Shown here: positions 21,983 to 34,272 of the stretch, in pieces | Position numbering within the stretch: position 1 is the first letter of the stretch | Layout of the letters: every line of letters begins with the position of its first letter | From: Silene latifolia | Lineage: Eukaryota; Streptophyta; Magnoliopsida; Caryophyllales; Caryophyllaceae | Direction: 5' to 3' | Length of the DNA: 64,000 nucleotides | Assembly: GCF_048544455.1 (NCBI RefSeq) | Contig: NC_133535.1 | Coordinates: forward strand, 84,010,120-84,074,119 | Program-made: the position numbers and the translations under genes | The notes under the pieces: generated by a model | Database searches by the model: none | What the model was told of the DNA's origin: nothing | What the model saw: only the letters and a program-made list of their open reading frames with translations

Positions 21983-23293
21983 TGTTGGAGTAAGTGTTCC
22001 CGACAATAATGCGATCACAATTGTCGATCATATTGATCACATATTTAAATCTCATATCAAGAATACAAAAGGGATGATACATTACATATATAGTCAACTG
22101 GTCCACACATATCGGTAATGATTGGCTGGCTAGAGTTTGACATTACTGTCGTGCGACGGTGGTGATCAGTTGATCCCTTGAGGTCACACCTAAAGGACGA
22201 TTCCCTTAATTGAAAAGGTTAATTAATTGTATGTCGATACATATTAATTAATTCCTTAAAATTGAACAAATTATTATCATAAGAGAGAAAATGACATCTT
22301 ATTATAATGTGATTAAATAAGATTTTAATTAGTAATTTAAGAAGTTATATTACTAAAATTAATCGGTGTTTGCGAAACACGCGAGATGAGAATGATAAGT
22401 TAGTCATGATTACAAGATGTTGTGAATTATGCTAACTAGTATTTAAATGACCATTTTATGTGAAAGTAATTTTGAATTACTAGTCAATTTGTTAAATGTG
22501 ATTTATTTAATTTGTAAATGATATTTAATTTGTTAAATATGCATTTTAAATTAAAACATGACATAAGACATGTCACATGTCTCATGACATATAATTGTAC
22601 AATTGACAAAAATAATATGGACTCCATATTATACATATAAACCGAAAATTGGTGGGCATTGAGAGAAGTTTTGTCTTTCTCCATTTGTCTTATTCATTTG
22701 TCAAAAATGCTTGATAGTGACATGACTATGGACAAAGGCTTACACATTTGTCTTGTGAAGACAAAAAGGAAAAAGAAAATTGGTCCTAATACTAAATGAC
22801 CCACCGGTTTTGGGCATTATCAAGTGAGAAGTTTTTCTCTAAAATTTTATCATTCTCTTATGTTCATAAAAACTACCTTCTCTCTCTTGTTCTTCATAAA
22901 AATTCATTTTTATGAATCTAATTTGGATAAATCAAACACTAATAATACTAGTAGTAGTATATGAGTATTTGTAACCGATTTTAAGGTAAACCACATGACA
23001 AATATCTAGTACATGTTAGTTTGTGGGATTAAGGGATAGTCTTGGGTGCTACTAATTGGAGGGCTTCTATTTTGAAGTCATGAATGTTCATCCATTATTG
23101 AAAAGCTCAAGAACTAACAAAAAGGAGATCTTGTTGGTGCTCATATGATGACCGAAATTTTAGATGGTGAGAAATCGATTTTCTTATCTCTTCTTATTTA
23201 GTTTGCATGGATAAGATTTGTAATTAATTTTATGACTAAATTAATTTGTAACATATAAGAATATGTTGTATAATGAGATATAGATTTCTAACA
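21983..23293 (+). repeat. COP-2 5' LTR
   Basis: 1311 bp, TG...CA bounded, and nearly identical to 29488-30798. It is related to the COP-4 LTR at 38707. A TATA-like CATATAAAC lies near 22634. The 66-codon open frame inside it recurs in the 3' copy and is not a gene. Confidence 0.93.
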
Positions 23294-23309
23294 AGCGGTA
23301 TCATGAGCC
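23294..23309 (+). other. COP-2 primer-binding site
   Basis: AGCGGTATCATGAGCC follows the LTR. It is an imperfect match to the initiator tRNA-Met primer site (TGGTATCAGAGCC), with changes at two or three positions. Confidence 0.75.
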
Positions 23310-25600
23310 TTAGGTTGTTTGCATGCAAATGGGTTATAGTTTTTCCGAGTTATACGATTAACATATAAAACTTGTAAATTTGTGTTATTATGATATATCA
23401 GAAAATAAATTATGCATGTTAAAGTTTCTGATCCTAAAATGTATTTAGGATATTTTGGTTAATTTATGGATTTTTATTGTTCATCTTATATAATAATGGC
23501 ATTAAAAATGTGATTTTATGATTAAAATGTCATTTTCGGACCAAAATTAGCTAAACTTCGAATTTTCCAGTGATTTTTTGGATATGTTTTCACATTTTTT
23601 AGTTTTAGATGACCTGTAAATTTTCAGAATTTTTGGAGTTCTTATGCTCGAAATATGGATTTTTCATGATGAAAATCGGATTTAGATGAAAAATAGGTTA
23701 ATATGAGATTAATTTCGAATATGATCATAGAAATTTAGTATGTTGTCACATGCAATTTTACAAGATGTGTGTAAAATAATAAGCTATAATGAATTCTTCA
23801 TGCATGATTTATGAATTTTTGATGAAAATTAGCATAAATATTGACTTTAATTAGTGAATAATTGCTAAAACATACTTCATGACTAAGAAAAACGTCACAT
23901 GTTGTATTTTATTAACTTTTTCAGATCTAAAATTGAAAAGCTGATAAATATAATTTTTCTCATGTTTTTATGATAATATTTGATAAATCCGGTAAATCGC
24001 AACATAGTTTTTCCTTGATAATTTTCGAAATTTTTAACCTAAGTTTTTGAACATTATGAGTGTCATGGTATTTTTCCAGAATGTTCATGAGTTTAAATTT
24101 CAAATTTCAAATTTATTTGAAATTTTTTTGATTTATTTGAAGTTTATAGCATTTTTTGGTAATTTTGAGTCCATTAATGAACAATTTTAAGAAATATGAG
24201 TTAATTACAGTCAAATAGTTAATGGAGAATAATTTTGAGTCCTAAGTTAGTTAGGGTAATTAACTTGTGCATAAATATGATTTTATGTAATTTATTGTGA
24301 TTTTAAAAGGTTGAATCACGCAAATCCGTAAAAACCGTTTAATATACGATATTGGCTCCTTAAAGGCGATTTAGCATAAAATTGGGCATGTTCATACATA
24401 TTATAATGCTGCATTTTATTTATGATTATCATAATTTTATTTTATGTAATTTTATTTTATGTATTTTTTTTACTTAGTATGGCCTTAGTTTTTAATTGGT
24501 ATTACCCGAAATGTATGGGAATATCGATTCGGTTGTAATTTAATGTGATCTCGTATCACCGTTTTGTAATTTAATAGATTTATTTTATTTTAATTACAAA
24601 TGTATAATAAGATATTATGTAATTTGTTATGTAATTTATTTATTCCGGAGTTCCTTGAAGACGGTGCCACTTAAGAAGGCGATACATTAATGACGGTGTT
24701 ACCTCGAGATGTGTGCCAAAACCGAAGTTCAAGGGACCAATGGACTTGGTTTCCGAATATGTAATAGTTAATTAGATTTTCTATTTTAGGAAGGCCATAC
24801 TAGGATTTAATTTATGCTTTGCATTTTATTTATATGTTGCATGCATCGCTAAATCGCCATAACTAAAACATGCATCATCTTTTAAATCGAGTTTATCGAT
24901 TGTGTCAATTAAATTATCGTAGTTCACCGCTTTAGTTCACTTAAAACGTGATAGATGATAAATTGACATGACCTCTCGCTAAAAATAAACAATTGAGACA
25001 TAGCCTTACAAAAAAGCAGAAACCATGAAAACCTATTTCGTGAGGGAGTGCACTCGGCCACACCGGAGTACAAACCTTGTTACGTAGGGGAAGTGGGTGA
25101 TAAATGTCTATCCACCGAATTTATGTTAATGAAGGGTATTTCGGCACACCGTGCCCTAAGTTGATATGAGTTTGAATCATGGACACATTTATTCGAAATT
25201 TGGGTTGAACTCAACGAAAGTATTCACGACGATTTCCGGATGTGTTTCGGGCTAGATATAAATATTAATGTAATTTTATCGACCAAGAGTTCTAAAAGTA
25301 GAATCGATTAAAGAGTTAATTCACCGAGTTATATTAATAAAGGGTATTTCGGCACACCGTGCCCCAAGTTAATATGAATTTGGATCTTGGAATCATTTAT
25401 CATAGTTTGGTAGAGGTCACTATGTAAATGCTTTACTTGTTATTTACAAGTATTATTATAACGATGAATGTTTTGTTTTCATTATTCCGTTATCATATTG
25501 TTCTATTTCTTTACCACAATTCATATACGATATCATTTCAATTTTTGATTCAAATCTCCATTAAAACATCGTAACTAAAGACAAATATGAATTTGCTTCT
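23310..25600 (+). other. COP-2 long non-coding leader
   Basis: About 2.3 kb, A/T-rich, and without a gene. It aligns with the COP-4 leader (40025-42198) along its length. Its middle (24470-24800) resembles the reverse complement of the COP-3 leader (about 37680-37990), including TTAGTATGGCC, GTATGGGAATA and GTTTCCGA. A long leader is therefore a trait of the whole family. Confidence 0.75.
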
Positions 25601-28600
25601 TAAACCTCAATTATCCATTGGAAGGATCTCTTGTAAAGAGTATAGATAAAAGGTATTCATTATCAAACAGGTTTTTGATTCTTGACTAACACATCTACTT
25701 ACAATGGATTGTTTTTCATATACTTAATTGAATTAAGTACCTTGAAGCGATAAATTGTTTTGGTAATTAGATTTGTCAGAATTCGTAATTGACCAAAATA
25801 ACGCAACCACTTCAATGAAAGTTTTAAGACTAAAACGATTGAATTGAAGAGTAGTCTTCATAAGATTCAACTTTGCTTCTCTAAAGTAAAGATTCTTTGA
25901 AATAAGTGGGAGCATTCTCTTAAACTGTTAAGAAAGGAATGAGGTTCAAAGAAGTAAAATTAGAATGGAATTGATACAAGGTAATGTTAAAAGTAAAGTT
26001 ATTGAGAATAACGATACTAAACCTATCAATCCCGACCAATAAAGTTTCCATTGTAGGAAACTACCCCAAGTTGTTAAAGAATAAGCAAGTTAGTTGTGGG
26101 ACATCTAATAAGACTTAGTTCTTTATTTATTTGATTGACATAAATTTTGCTAGTACTACTTCGTCTATATTAGAAACCGGTGGTGGTTTTCATCATTGCA
26201 TGCGATACATAGAATGATTAGAATATGACGACTAGCAACAATAATGTTAAGAGATAGAGTTATTGTGTACTCAATCTAGTTTTTGGGTTTAGAGTTGTAC
26301 TTAATTATGACTATTAAGTGTATAAACTCTAAATAAGAATATAAACTTGTTAAGATACAAAAGAAGTTTCACTTTTGTGACCCTATACACCGTGATTTGA
26401 TGTATGGCTAGCCCATTATCAAGGTGAATATATTCTAAACCAAACTAGAATGATATATCATGTAGATGATGAAAGACTCAAATTGGTATCCCAGGATTAA
26501 ACCTTAAAATTCTAGAATGATCAACGCAAAGAGTTATCGAGTACTCTTGAAACCAATAGATTGTTAATCTTATGGTTTATGCGTATCTTGTATTCAAAGC
26601 AAGATGTCTCGTGCCTTTTGGTTGAAAAGGAGATCGAGGTTATAAATCATTGATCCAAAATAGGTTGATCATTTTCTTTTACCAACGATTTAAGTTGACG
26701 CTAATGTGTTCACTTAATAAGGTAAATAGAGAAATCTTTGAAGAAGTTCAAAGTGTTCAAAGAATCACGATTTAGTCAGGATGGGATTATCAAAGTAAAG
26801 ACTTTGATATAAGCCAAAGGAAATGTGATATAGTATCACAAGTTAATCTCTCTTAGCACGCATTATGGAATAATGTGTGTTTGGATAAGAATTCAAACGC
26901 TATTCGATATGGTTTGGACTTCAATCAAGTTACTTTGAGTTACTTGATCCTTTTGGGGATTTTATATTTTGTCTAAATTATTTTTCCACTAAATCTAAAA
27001 CGAATCATATGAGATATGAAATGGTGGGGTACCATATTTGTAAGTTTTCAAAAGAAACAAATGCTCATCTTTCCTTACTATAATCACGAGTACAACGTGA
27101 TTGTGGCTCGTGAAGCTGTCTTTCTAAAATACAAGTTTATTTCTAGAAGACAGAGTGGGAGAAATTATTCAAGAGCCACAAAGAATGTTATGTTGCAAGA
27201 AACTGGTGTTTCTTGGCTACATGAGACGTTTTGTGTAAGACGTTGTTTCTTCAAAACCTAGGAGGTTAAAGCCATCACTTGTTGAAGATGATGAATTAGT
27301 GTTACTTTTAAGAAAGTAAAAAGCTTAAAGAAAAGAGCTTACAACTTACAAAGAAATTGTTTGATTCAAGTTAGAAAGTAAAAATCTTAAAGAAAAGAGC
27401 TTACAACTTACAAAGAAATTGTTTGATTCAAGTTGATTACTTCTAGAAAGTAATGAACGTATGACTTACATGAGAATGTTTAAGTCACAACTCACTACAA
27501 GGCTTAGAACCATGAAAATCCGAGATTTCAAAGCTTGATTGGTGGCAAAGGGTTTTGCACTAGTTGAAATGCTTAAGTCTATTTGGATCTTCTTAGGGAT
27601 TGTGTTTCATTATGATGATATACATATAGCAAGTGAATCTAAAACCCACTTCTTCAATTAGAAGGAATCTATTCAATACATGTGTTGAGTTTTGTAGATG
27701 CTTGTAATCCTAAGATAATCTGAAACTTAAGAGAGGGTCTTAAGTAGGACATGAATGAGTTGGAATCAATGTTTTTGATCATGTTATAAAACTTTTCTCG
27801 ATAAGTCGAGAAGTTGTGTTTATACATGGAGTTTAGTGGGACTTACAGAAATTTTAATTAGTCTTATATGTGGATGACATATTGATCATTGAGAATGATT
27901 TAAGACTTTTGGAGTAATATAATACATCTTGAATATCCGGTTTTATGGAGATAAATCCACATGATATTAGCATCAAATAAGAAGTCTTATGTTGATAAGA
28001 TTCATGATTAGTTCAATCGAGTTGAACATATTTGGTTGATTCCATTTGCTTCCGCTACCGGATCAATTAAATAAGTAATGTTGTATAACACTTCATATGC
28101 TTTGAGTATGATGAATTGTTTTAAAATTGAATTTAAGTAATAAGTTACCAAGTAAGCCATAAAGATTACCCTTAAGTGCTTGTAAAAGCATTAAGGATAT
28201 AATGCAAAGTGTTTTTTATGCAATTTTGTGTAAGGGTGTTACACAAGTGACAATTGACAATTGAGATTGCGCATGGTTTCTGACAAAACCATAATCAATA
28301 CACATTAGGATGGTTAAGATACCATTGTGGCTATGTTATTTAAGAAATAGATTTTCTAGAATCCTTCTAGGCAATAAAGAACAATGAGAAATATTTACAA
28401 CGGAAATTGAGTACACTTGCAATCATGAGATGTGCAAAAAGGATGAGTCCCGCACACTGTGAAAACAGTGGGAGCTATTCTAAGGCTAGAGGGCCTATGT
28501 CTTGATTGGATCTCGACACGTACTCAGAAAGTTTTGTAATGCAAATGTATACATTATAAAGGAAAACGAGTATGTAGTTAGGTTGAGTAAGGTACAAGAA

Positions 28601-28750
28601 GTTGATAAAACCTACTAACCAAAACCTTCTCATAGGCTTAACATGATGAGTCATGTCATTTCAATTAAATTGAGATGAACAGCTACATTTAAAATCAAAC
28701 TGGATTATAAAATATGATGTAGTAATCAGGCATTGACTATTCATATGTGA
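25601..28750 (+). pseudogene. COP-2 gag-pol remnant, riddled with indels
   Basis: Only islands of copia protein survive. EYNVIVAREAVFLKYKFI and SRRQSGR at about 27087-27150 match the integrase-RT linker of COP-3. ELVLLL and TYKE stretches lie near 27295-27360. The RT core LYVDDILIIEND is at about 27862-27905, followed by scraps resembling GSI.Y and YALSM (about 28060-28110). Every island is in a different frame from the next. The total is about 3.1 kb, against about 4 kb for the same genes in COP-3, so deletions are many. Confidence 0.7.
27311..27434 (+). repeat. 62-bp tandem duplication in COP-2
   Basis: Two adjacent units of 62 bp (27311-27372 and 27373-27434) start AGAAAGTAAAAA and end GATTCAAGTT. 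They differ at about one base. It is a recent local duplication in dead coding sequence. Confidence 0.88.
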
Positions 28751-29487
28751 TAATCGCATTTGTCGTTCGAGTTTTATTCTAAAACTCTTTTATTATACTT
28801 TGTTACATCCAAACGGGTTGTATGACGATATTGAACCCCGTTAAAGTGAACCCGGATTAACATAGTATTCGCCCATAGTCACTTGTATGAGGTGACGTCT
28901 CGAAGTGACTAGAGTGTGATGCGATTGATGGCAAGTTCAAGTGCCATAGAGTCATGTGAGATGACTAGTCGATCACATAGGCGGTATTAGGAACACTTTG
29001 TCGGGCAGTGACCGCTTATAGAGTTCTGGCAAATTTATATAGCCTGGTCGTGGCGAGAGCTACTATAGTATTCTAATGAGTCGATTCTTTTGACTAAAGA
29101 CTGTTCGCCTAAGGTGGCACAGTTTCAGATTAACTTTGATTTGTGTTACTACGACCTTCGTAAATGGGGTCAAATGGGCATATTTTGGGTTATGATGGCT
29201 GTGGCTAGTCGAAGGGAATAAGTGCGATAGGAATTGTCCACCCCCTTGTCAGGGTTAAAACAATATCTCAGGGCCACTCGAGGAGTAATGAACTGGAAAT
29301 GCGTGGCCACGCTCGGAAGGTATCTATGGTAGATAATTCCGGTCAATCAGTTATTCTCCAGATCGAGGAAACCACTCTCGATATGATCACTTGCAAGTAC
29401 GACCCGAAATACACCTTGTGTTGAGTAGGAGATAGTAATAGGACAAGAGAATTGGTGACGCACACTTGTCGAGGACAAGTGGGAGAT
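28751..29487 (+). other. COP-2 3' non-coding region and polypurine tract
   Basis: Non-coding. Its content resembles the region after RNase H in COP-3 (32219-33021, opposite strand). It ends with GACAAGTGGGAGAT at 29474-29487, directly before the 3' LTR. That is the polypurine tract that primes plus-strand DNA. Confidence 0.78.
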
Positions 29488-30798
29488 TGTTGGAGTAAGT
29501 GTCCCTGACAATAATGCGATCATAATTGTCGATCATATTGATCACATATTTAAATCTCATATCAAGAATACAAAAGGGATGATACATTACATATATAGTC
29601 AACTGGTCCACGCATATCGATAATGATTGGCTTGCTAGATTTTGACATTACTGTCGTGCGACGGTGGTGATCAGTTGATTCCTTGAGGTCACACCTAAAG
29701 GACGATTCCCTTAATTGAAAAGGTTAATTAATTGTATGTCGATACAGATTAATTAATTCCTTAAAATTGAACAAATTATTATCATAAGAGAGAAAATGAC
29801 ATATTATTATAATGTGACTAAATAAAATTTTAATTAGTAATTTAAGAAGTTATATTACTAAAATTAATCGGTGTTTGCGAAACACGCGAGATGAGAATGA
29901 TAAGTTAGTCATGATTACAAGATGTTGTGAATTATGCTAACTAGTATTTAAATGACCATTTTATGTGAAAGTAATTTTGAATTACTAGTCAATTTGTTAA
30001 ATGTGATTTATTTAATTTGTAAATGATATTTAATTTGTTAAATATGCATTTTAAATTAAAACATGACATAAGACAAGTCACATGTCTCATGACATACAAT
30101 TGTACAATTGACAAAAATAATATGGACTCCATATTATACATATAAACCGAAAATTGGTGGGCATTGAGAGAAGTTTTGTCTTTTTCCATTTGTCTTATTC
30201 ATTTGTCCAAAATGCTTGATAGTGACATGACTATGGACAAAGGCTTACACATTTGTCTTGTGAAGACAAAAAGGAAAAAGAAAATTGGTCCTAATACTAA
30301 ATGACCCACCGGTTTTGGGCATTATCAAGTGAGAAGTTTTTCTCTAAAATTTTATCATTCTCTTATGTTCCTAAAAACTACCTTCTCTCTCTTGTTCTTC
30401 ATAAAAGTTCATTTTTATGAATCTAATTTGTATAAATCAAACACTAATAATACTAGTAGTAGTATATGAGTATTTGTAACCGATTTTAAGGTAAACCACA
30501 TGACAAATATCTAGTACATGTTAGTTTGTGGGATTAAGGGATAGTCTTGGGTGCTACTAATTGGAGGGCATCTATTTTGAAGTCATGAATGTTCATCCAT
30601 TATTGGAAAGCTCAAGAACTAACAAGAAGGAGATCTTGTTGGTGCCCATATGATGACCGAAATTTTAGATGGTGAGAAATCGATTTTCTTATCTCTTCTT
30701 ATTTAGTTTGCATGCATAAGATTTTTAATTAATTTTATGACTAAATTAATTTGTAACATATAAGAATATGTTGTATAATGAGATATAGATTTCTAACA
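29488..30798 (+). repeat. COP-2 3' LTR
   Basis: 1311 bp, the same length as the 5' LTR, with about 25 single-base differences by eye. It is followed by the TSD ttttc. Confidence 0.93.
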
Positions 30799-30975
30799 TT
30801 TTCACCATGAGTTGCCTCAAAGCGCTGTGATTGGTATATACCACCACCTTAGAGCCAACCAAATATTGCCGGAATTTCTCAATAGCATGAACTATGGCCA
30901 GCATCTCCTTCTCCGTTGATGAATAATTGTATTGGGCTTGGTCAAGAGTTTTGCTAGTGTAGAAGATGACATAGT
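30799..30975 (-). pseudogene. ATH-0: RNase H core fragment
   Basis: The minus strand reads NYVIFYTSKTLDQAQYNYSS, then TEKEMLAIVHAIEKFRQYLV and GSKVVVYTNHSALRQLM. This is the gypsy/Athila RNase H (TEKE and Y(T)(D/N)H boxes). It continues into 21982 once COP-2 is removed. COP-3 cuts it on the right at 30976. RT should lie beyond COP-3 and everything nested in it, outside the window. Confidence 0.85.
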
Positions 30976-32218
30976 TGAAAGATTCTAGATCCAAATTAGA
31001 CACTCTAATTAAAAAGAAATTATCACATAATATGTTATTATAGTGATCTATGAAACATGCATGCTAATATAAAAGCATAATAATAAAGATTAAGGAAATA
31101 CAATTTCCTTACCTTGATTTTGATGCTAATATGGGCACAATCTAGATCACCTATCTAGATTGTTCTTGTGCTAATAAAAGATGGATGATCCTCCTAGAAC
31201 AAATCTTCAAATTAGAAGATATCCTTCAATATGCACCCAAGAACAAAACCCAATAATCTTACAAGTATTAACTAGATACTTGTAAAATTTAACCTTGATA
31301 ATATTTGTAATATTACTAACAATCTTAGTAAATATTTGTCTTACTAACAAATCTTAGTAAAAGGTTTTATTAGCTTTTAGAGAGATGTAATTTTCTTATA
31401 CTTTCTTTCACATGCAAAAATGTTCAAGTGTGTTGTGAATGAACAAAATGATAGAGAGTATAGGGGGGGGGGACTGGTTTTTGGTGAGAGGGTGAGGAGT
31501 GTTGCTTTTATCTTATTTTAATATGCCTAATGGAGCATAGTTTAGAAAAGAACAAAAGCATTTTTGGGAAGAAAAATGTGTAAGTGGAATGATTGTGTTT
31601 AAAGCAACACACAATCCCATTTACACGATTTTCATGACCCATTTGCGGATCCAAATCGGTTCTTATATTTGTCGCACAAATACGTGTAATTTTACTTTAA
31701 ACATCGTCTTATGTTTAAATGCTTCCCGATTAATTTTGTTCAAAACACTCCGTAAATATACGGGTACCGCTACACATATTATTTACGTACTAATATTAAT
31801 CACATTAATCAATTAGTACAATTTAGTGAATTAACAATTAATTAACTAAAACCCGTCTCAGAAAATTTATTATTCAATTATCGCATAATTAAATAATAAC
31901 TGCCGCGCCTCGAGTTCGCAACTCGAAATATCTCTAAAAAGGATCGACTAATCTTTTAGTCAATAATTCAAGGGACTAAATAAATTTTATCTCATCCAAT
32001 TAATTAGTTATCAATTGGGGTTTGTTCCTTTAGGTGTGACCGAAAGGGGCCAGCTGATTATCGCCATCTCACGACAATAACGTCAAACTCTAGTCAGCCA
32101 ACCGTTATCGATTTACGTTAATCAACTGACGAGGAACAAATAATAAATATCCTGATAATATTTCTTTAATGAGATTTAATATGTAAACGCACTATTGTGG
32201 AGGACACTAACTCCAACA
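30976..32218 (-). repeat. COP-3 3' LTR
   Basis: 1243 bp. It starts on the minus strand with TGTTGGAGTTAGTGTCC at 32218 and ends TTTCA at 30976. It is homologous throughout to the COP-1 LTR. A run of ten or eleven G lies near 31462-31472. Confidence 0.88.
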
Positions 32219-33021
32219 ATGTCCCACTTGTCCGACACAAGGTGTGCGCTACCAATTCTCTATCTTGTCCGTTTTAATCTCCCACTCAATGCAAGGTGTC
32301 TTTCAGGTCGCACTTGCACATGAACATATCGCGAGTGGTTTTCTGGATTGAGAGTGTGACTACAAGACCGGAATAATCTCCCACAGATAACTTCCGAGCG
32401 TGGCCACGCATTTATAGTCACAATTCCTCGAGTGGCCTTGAGATTTAGTAACCCAATGGGGGTGGACAATTCCTGTATGCCCTATCTATCTTTGCTCAAT
32501 ACAGATCATCATGACTCAAAAGATGCCCTTTGTCCTCCTTTTACGGTACGACCTAGGACAAAAACCAAAGTCACTTAGAAACTGCACTGACTTGGATAAT
32601 AGTCTCCAGTCAAAAGAATTGACTCATAGGAACATCATAGAGATCCCTGCCACGACCAGGTGTCTATAATAGAATTAAGGGACTCCCTAAATGGTCACTG
32701 TCTGGCAAAGTGTCACACACTCTACCTATGTAATCGACTAGTCATCACGTATGACCTCTTGGTGTTGAACAACCATCATTCGACTTACAATCTAGTCACT
32801 CCGCGAGGTCACCTCATTAAGTGACTAGGAACAAAATACAATGTTCATCTTATTCACTTGAATAGTATTCAACATAGTCTCCACAACTTATTCAGATAAA
32901 CAAGGTTTTATAAATTTAGTCACACTAAATAAAAGAATTCATAAAAGAATGCTTAAAAAATGAATGCGATTATCATATATATAAAAAGTGATACACTATC
33001 CAATTATTACATATCCATAAT
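32219..33021 (-). other. COP-3 3' non-coding region and polypurine tract
   Basis: Minus strand GACAAGTGGGACAT immediately before the LTR (32219-32232) is the polypurine tract. The remainder is non-coding and resembles the corresponding part of COP-2. Confidence 0.75.
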
Positions 33022-33462
33022 CTAAAGAAAATCTGGTACTTGTCTCAATCCCATTGCGGCGACATGACCATCATGCTTAGCCTTTGATAAAGGCTTGGTT
33101 AAAGGATCAGCTACATTATCGTCTATGCCAACCTTACAAATGTCAATTTCCTTCCTTTCCACATAATCTCTAATTACATGGTATTTCTTTTCAATGTGTC
33201 TAGATTTATTACTAGACTTCGGATCTTTGGCTTGCAAAACAGCCCCACTGTTATCGCAAAATAGAGTGATCAGATCTTTGGCAGAATGGACTACTCCTAG
33301 TCCTTCCATGAATTGCCGAATCCAAACAACTTCCTTTGCAGCCTCAGACGCTGCAAGGTACTCAGCCTCTGTTGTAGAATCCGCGGTACTGCTTTGCTTG
33401 AAGCTCTTCCAGCAAACTGCTCCTCCATTTAGCATAAATACATAGCCGGATTGGGATTTCAT
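33022..33462 (-). pseudogene. COP-3 RNase H
   Basis: 146 codons. SQSGYVFMLNGGAVCWKS, then STTEAEYLAASEAAKE, LFCDNSGAV, SRHIEKKYHVIRD and NVADPLTKPL are the classic Ty1/copia RNase H motifs, with the Asp/Glu residues present. It ends the polyprotein at a normal stop. The frame differs from that of RT at 33459, so a frameshift separates them. Taken alone this domain looks intact. Confidence 0.9.
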
Positions 33463-34272
33463 ATCATCCCGATCGGTTTGGAAACTTCGTCCTTGTAACC
33501 TCTTACAAGCAACTCAGTTTCTCCTCCTAACACTAAGAATGAATCCTTAGTCCTTCTCAAGTACTTAAGGATGTTCTTCACGGCTATCCAATGACTCTCA
33601 CTAGGCTTGGCTTGATAACGACTTGTCATGCTCAAGGCATACGCGACGTCGGGACTAGTGCAAATCATAGCATACATGATAGACCCAACAACGGAAGCAT
33701 AAGGGACAGTCTTCATGTGTTCAATATCCTTAAGGATAGAGGGAGACTGTGACTTGCTCAAAGTGATCCCTTGTCCCATAGGTAGAAATCCTCTCTTGGA
33801 GTCTTTCATATTGAACCGGTCAAGAACTTTGTCAATATAAGCTTCTTGACTTAATGTTAGTATCCTTTTGGACCTATCCCTATAGATCCGGATACCCAAG
33901 ATTCGTTGTGCCTCTCCCAAGTCTTTCATCTGGAAGTGATTCCCTAGCCACTCCTTAACGGAAGTGAGGGATGGAATATCATTCCCGATGAGCAATATGT
34001 CATCCACATATAAGACAAGGAATGCAACCTTACTCCCACTAAACTTCATGTCCAAACACGGTTCTTCAACACTTCTAGTGAAACCGTATTGTTTAATAAC
34101 ATGATCAAAGCGATGATTCCAACTCCTAGATGCTTGCTTAAGACCATAGATGGACTTTATTGAGCTTACACACCTTCTTAGGGTTAGATGTATCCACAAA
34201 ACCTTCAGGTTGTGTCATATACACTTCCTCTTCTAGAATCCCATTCAAGAAGGCGGTTTTGACATCCGTTTG
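33459..34272 (-). pseudogene. COP-3 reverse transcriptase, C-terminal half
   Basis: [13 protein letters not shown], then the catalytic LYVDDILLIGND near 34020-33985, DLGEAQRILGIRI, YASVVGSIMYAMICTSPDVAYAL and WIAVKNILKYLRRT follow in copia order. The N-terminal half is at the end of the upstream frame, separated by a TAG near 34273 where a Trp is usual (TGG to TAG) and by a frameshift near 34200. Confidence 0.9.

Larger units (their letters stand above)
21983..30798 (+). mobile_element. COP-2, complete but gene-dead Ty1/copia element
   Basis: Two 1311-bp LTRs (21983-23293 and 29488-30798) begin TGTTGGAG and end CTAACA. They are flanked by the 5-bp duplication ttttc at 21978-21982 and 30799-30803. 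A Met-type primer-binding site follows the first LTR and a purine tract (GTGGGAGAT) precedes the second. I count about 25 differences between the LTRs by eye, so the insertion is not very old. The 6.2-kb interior nonetheless has no gene longer than scraps. It sits in the RNase H of ATH-0. Confidence 0.92.

Noticed and set aside
22484..22684. 66-codon minus-strand ORF, repeated at 29989-30189
   Set aside because: The two copies are just the two LTRs of COP-2; there is no domain and A/T-rich composition.
31462..31472. Poly-G run as a G-quadruplex
   Set aside because: A single G run without three partner runs nearby.
30976..32218. LTR pair 16755-21362 and 30976-32218 as one element
   Set aside because: Both are minus-strand, but one is followed by its own primer site and leader and the other is preceded by a polypurine tract and RNase H on the opposite side. 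The DNA between them is ATH-0 plus COP-2, not copia internal sequence in the right order.
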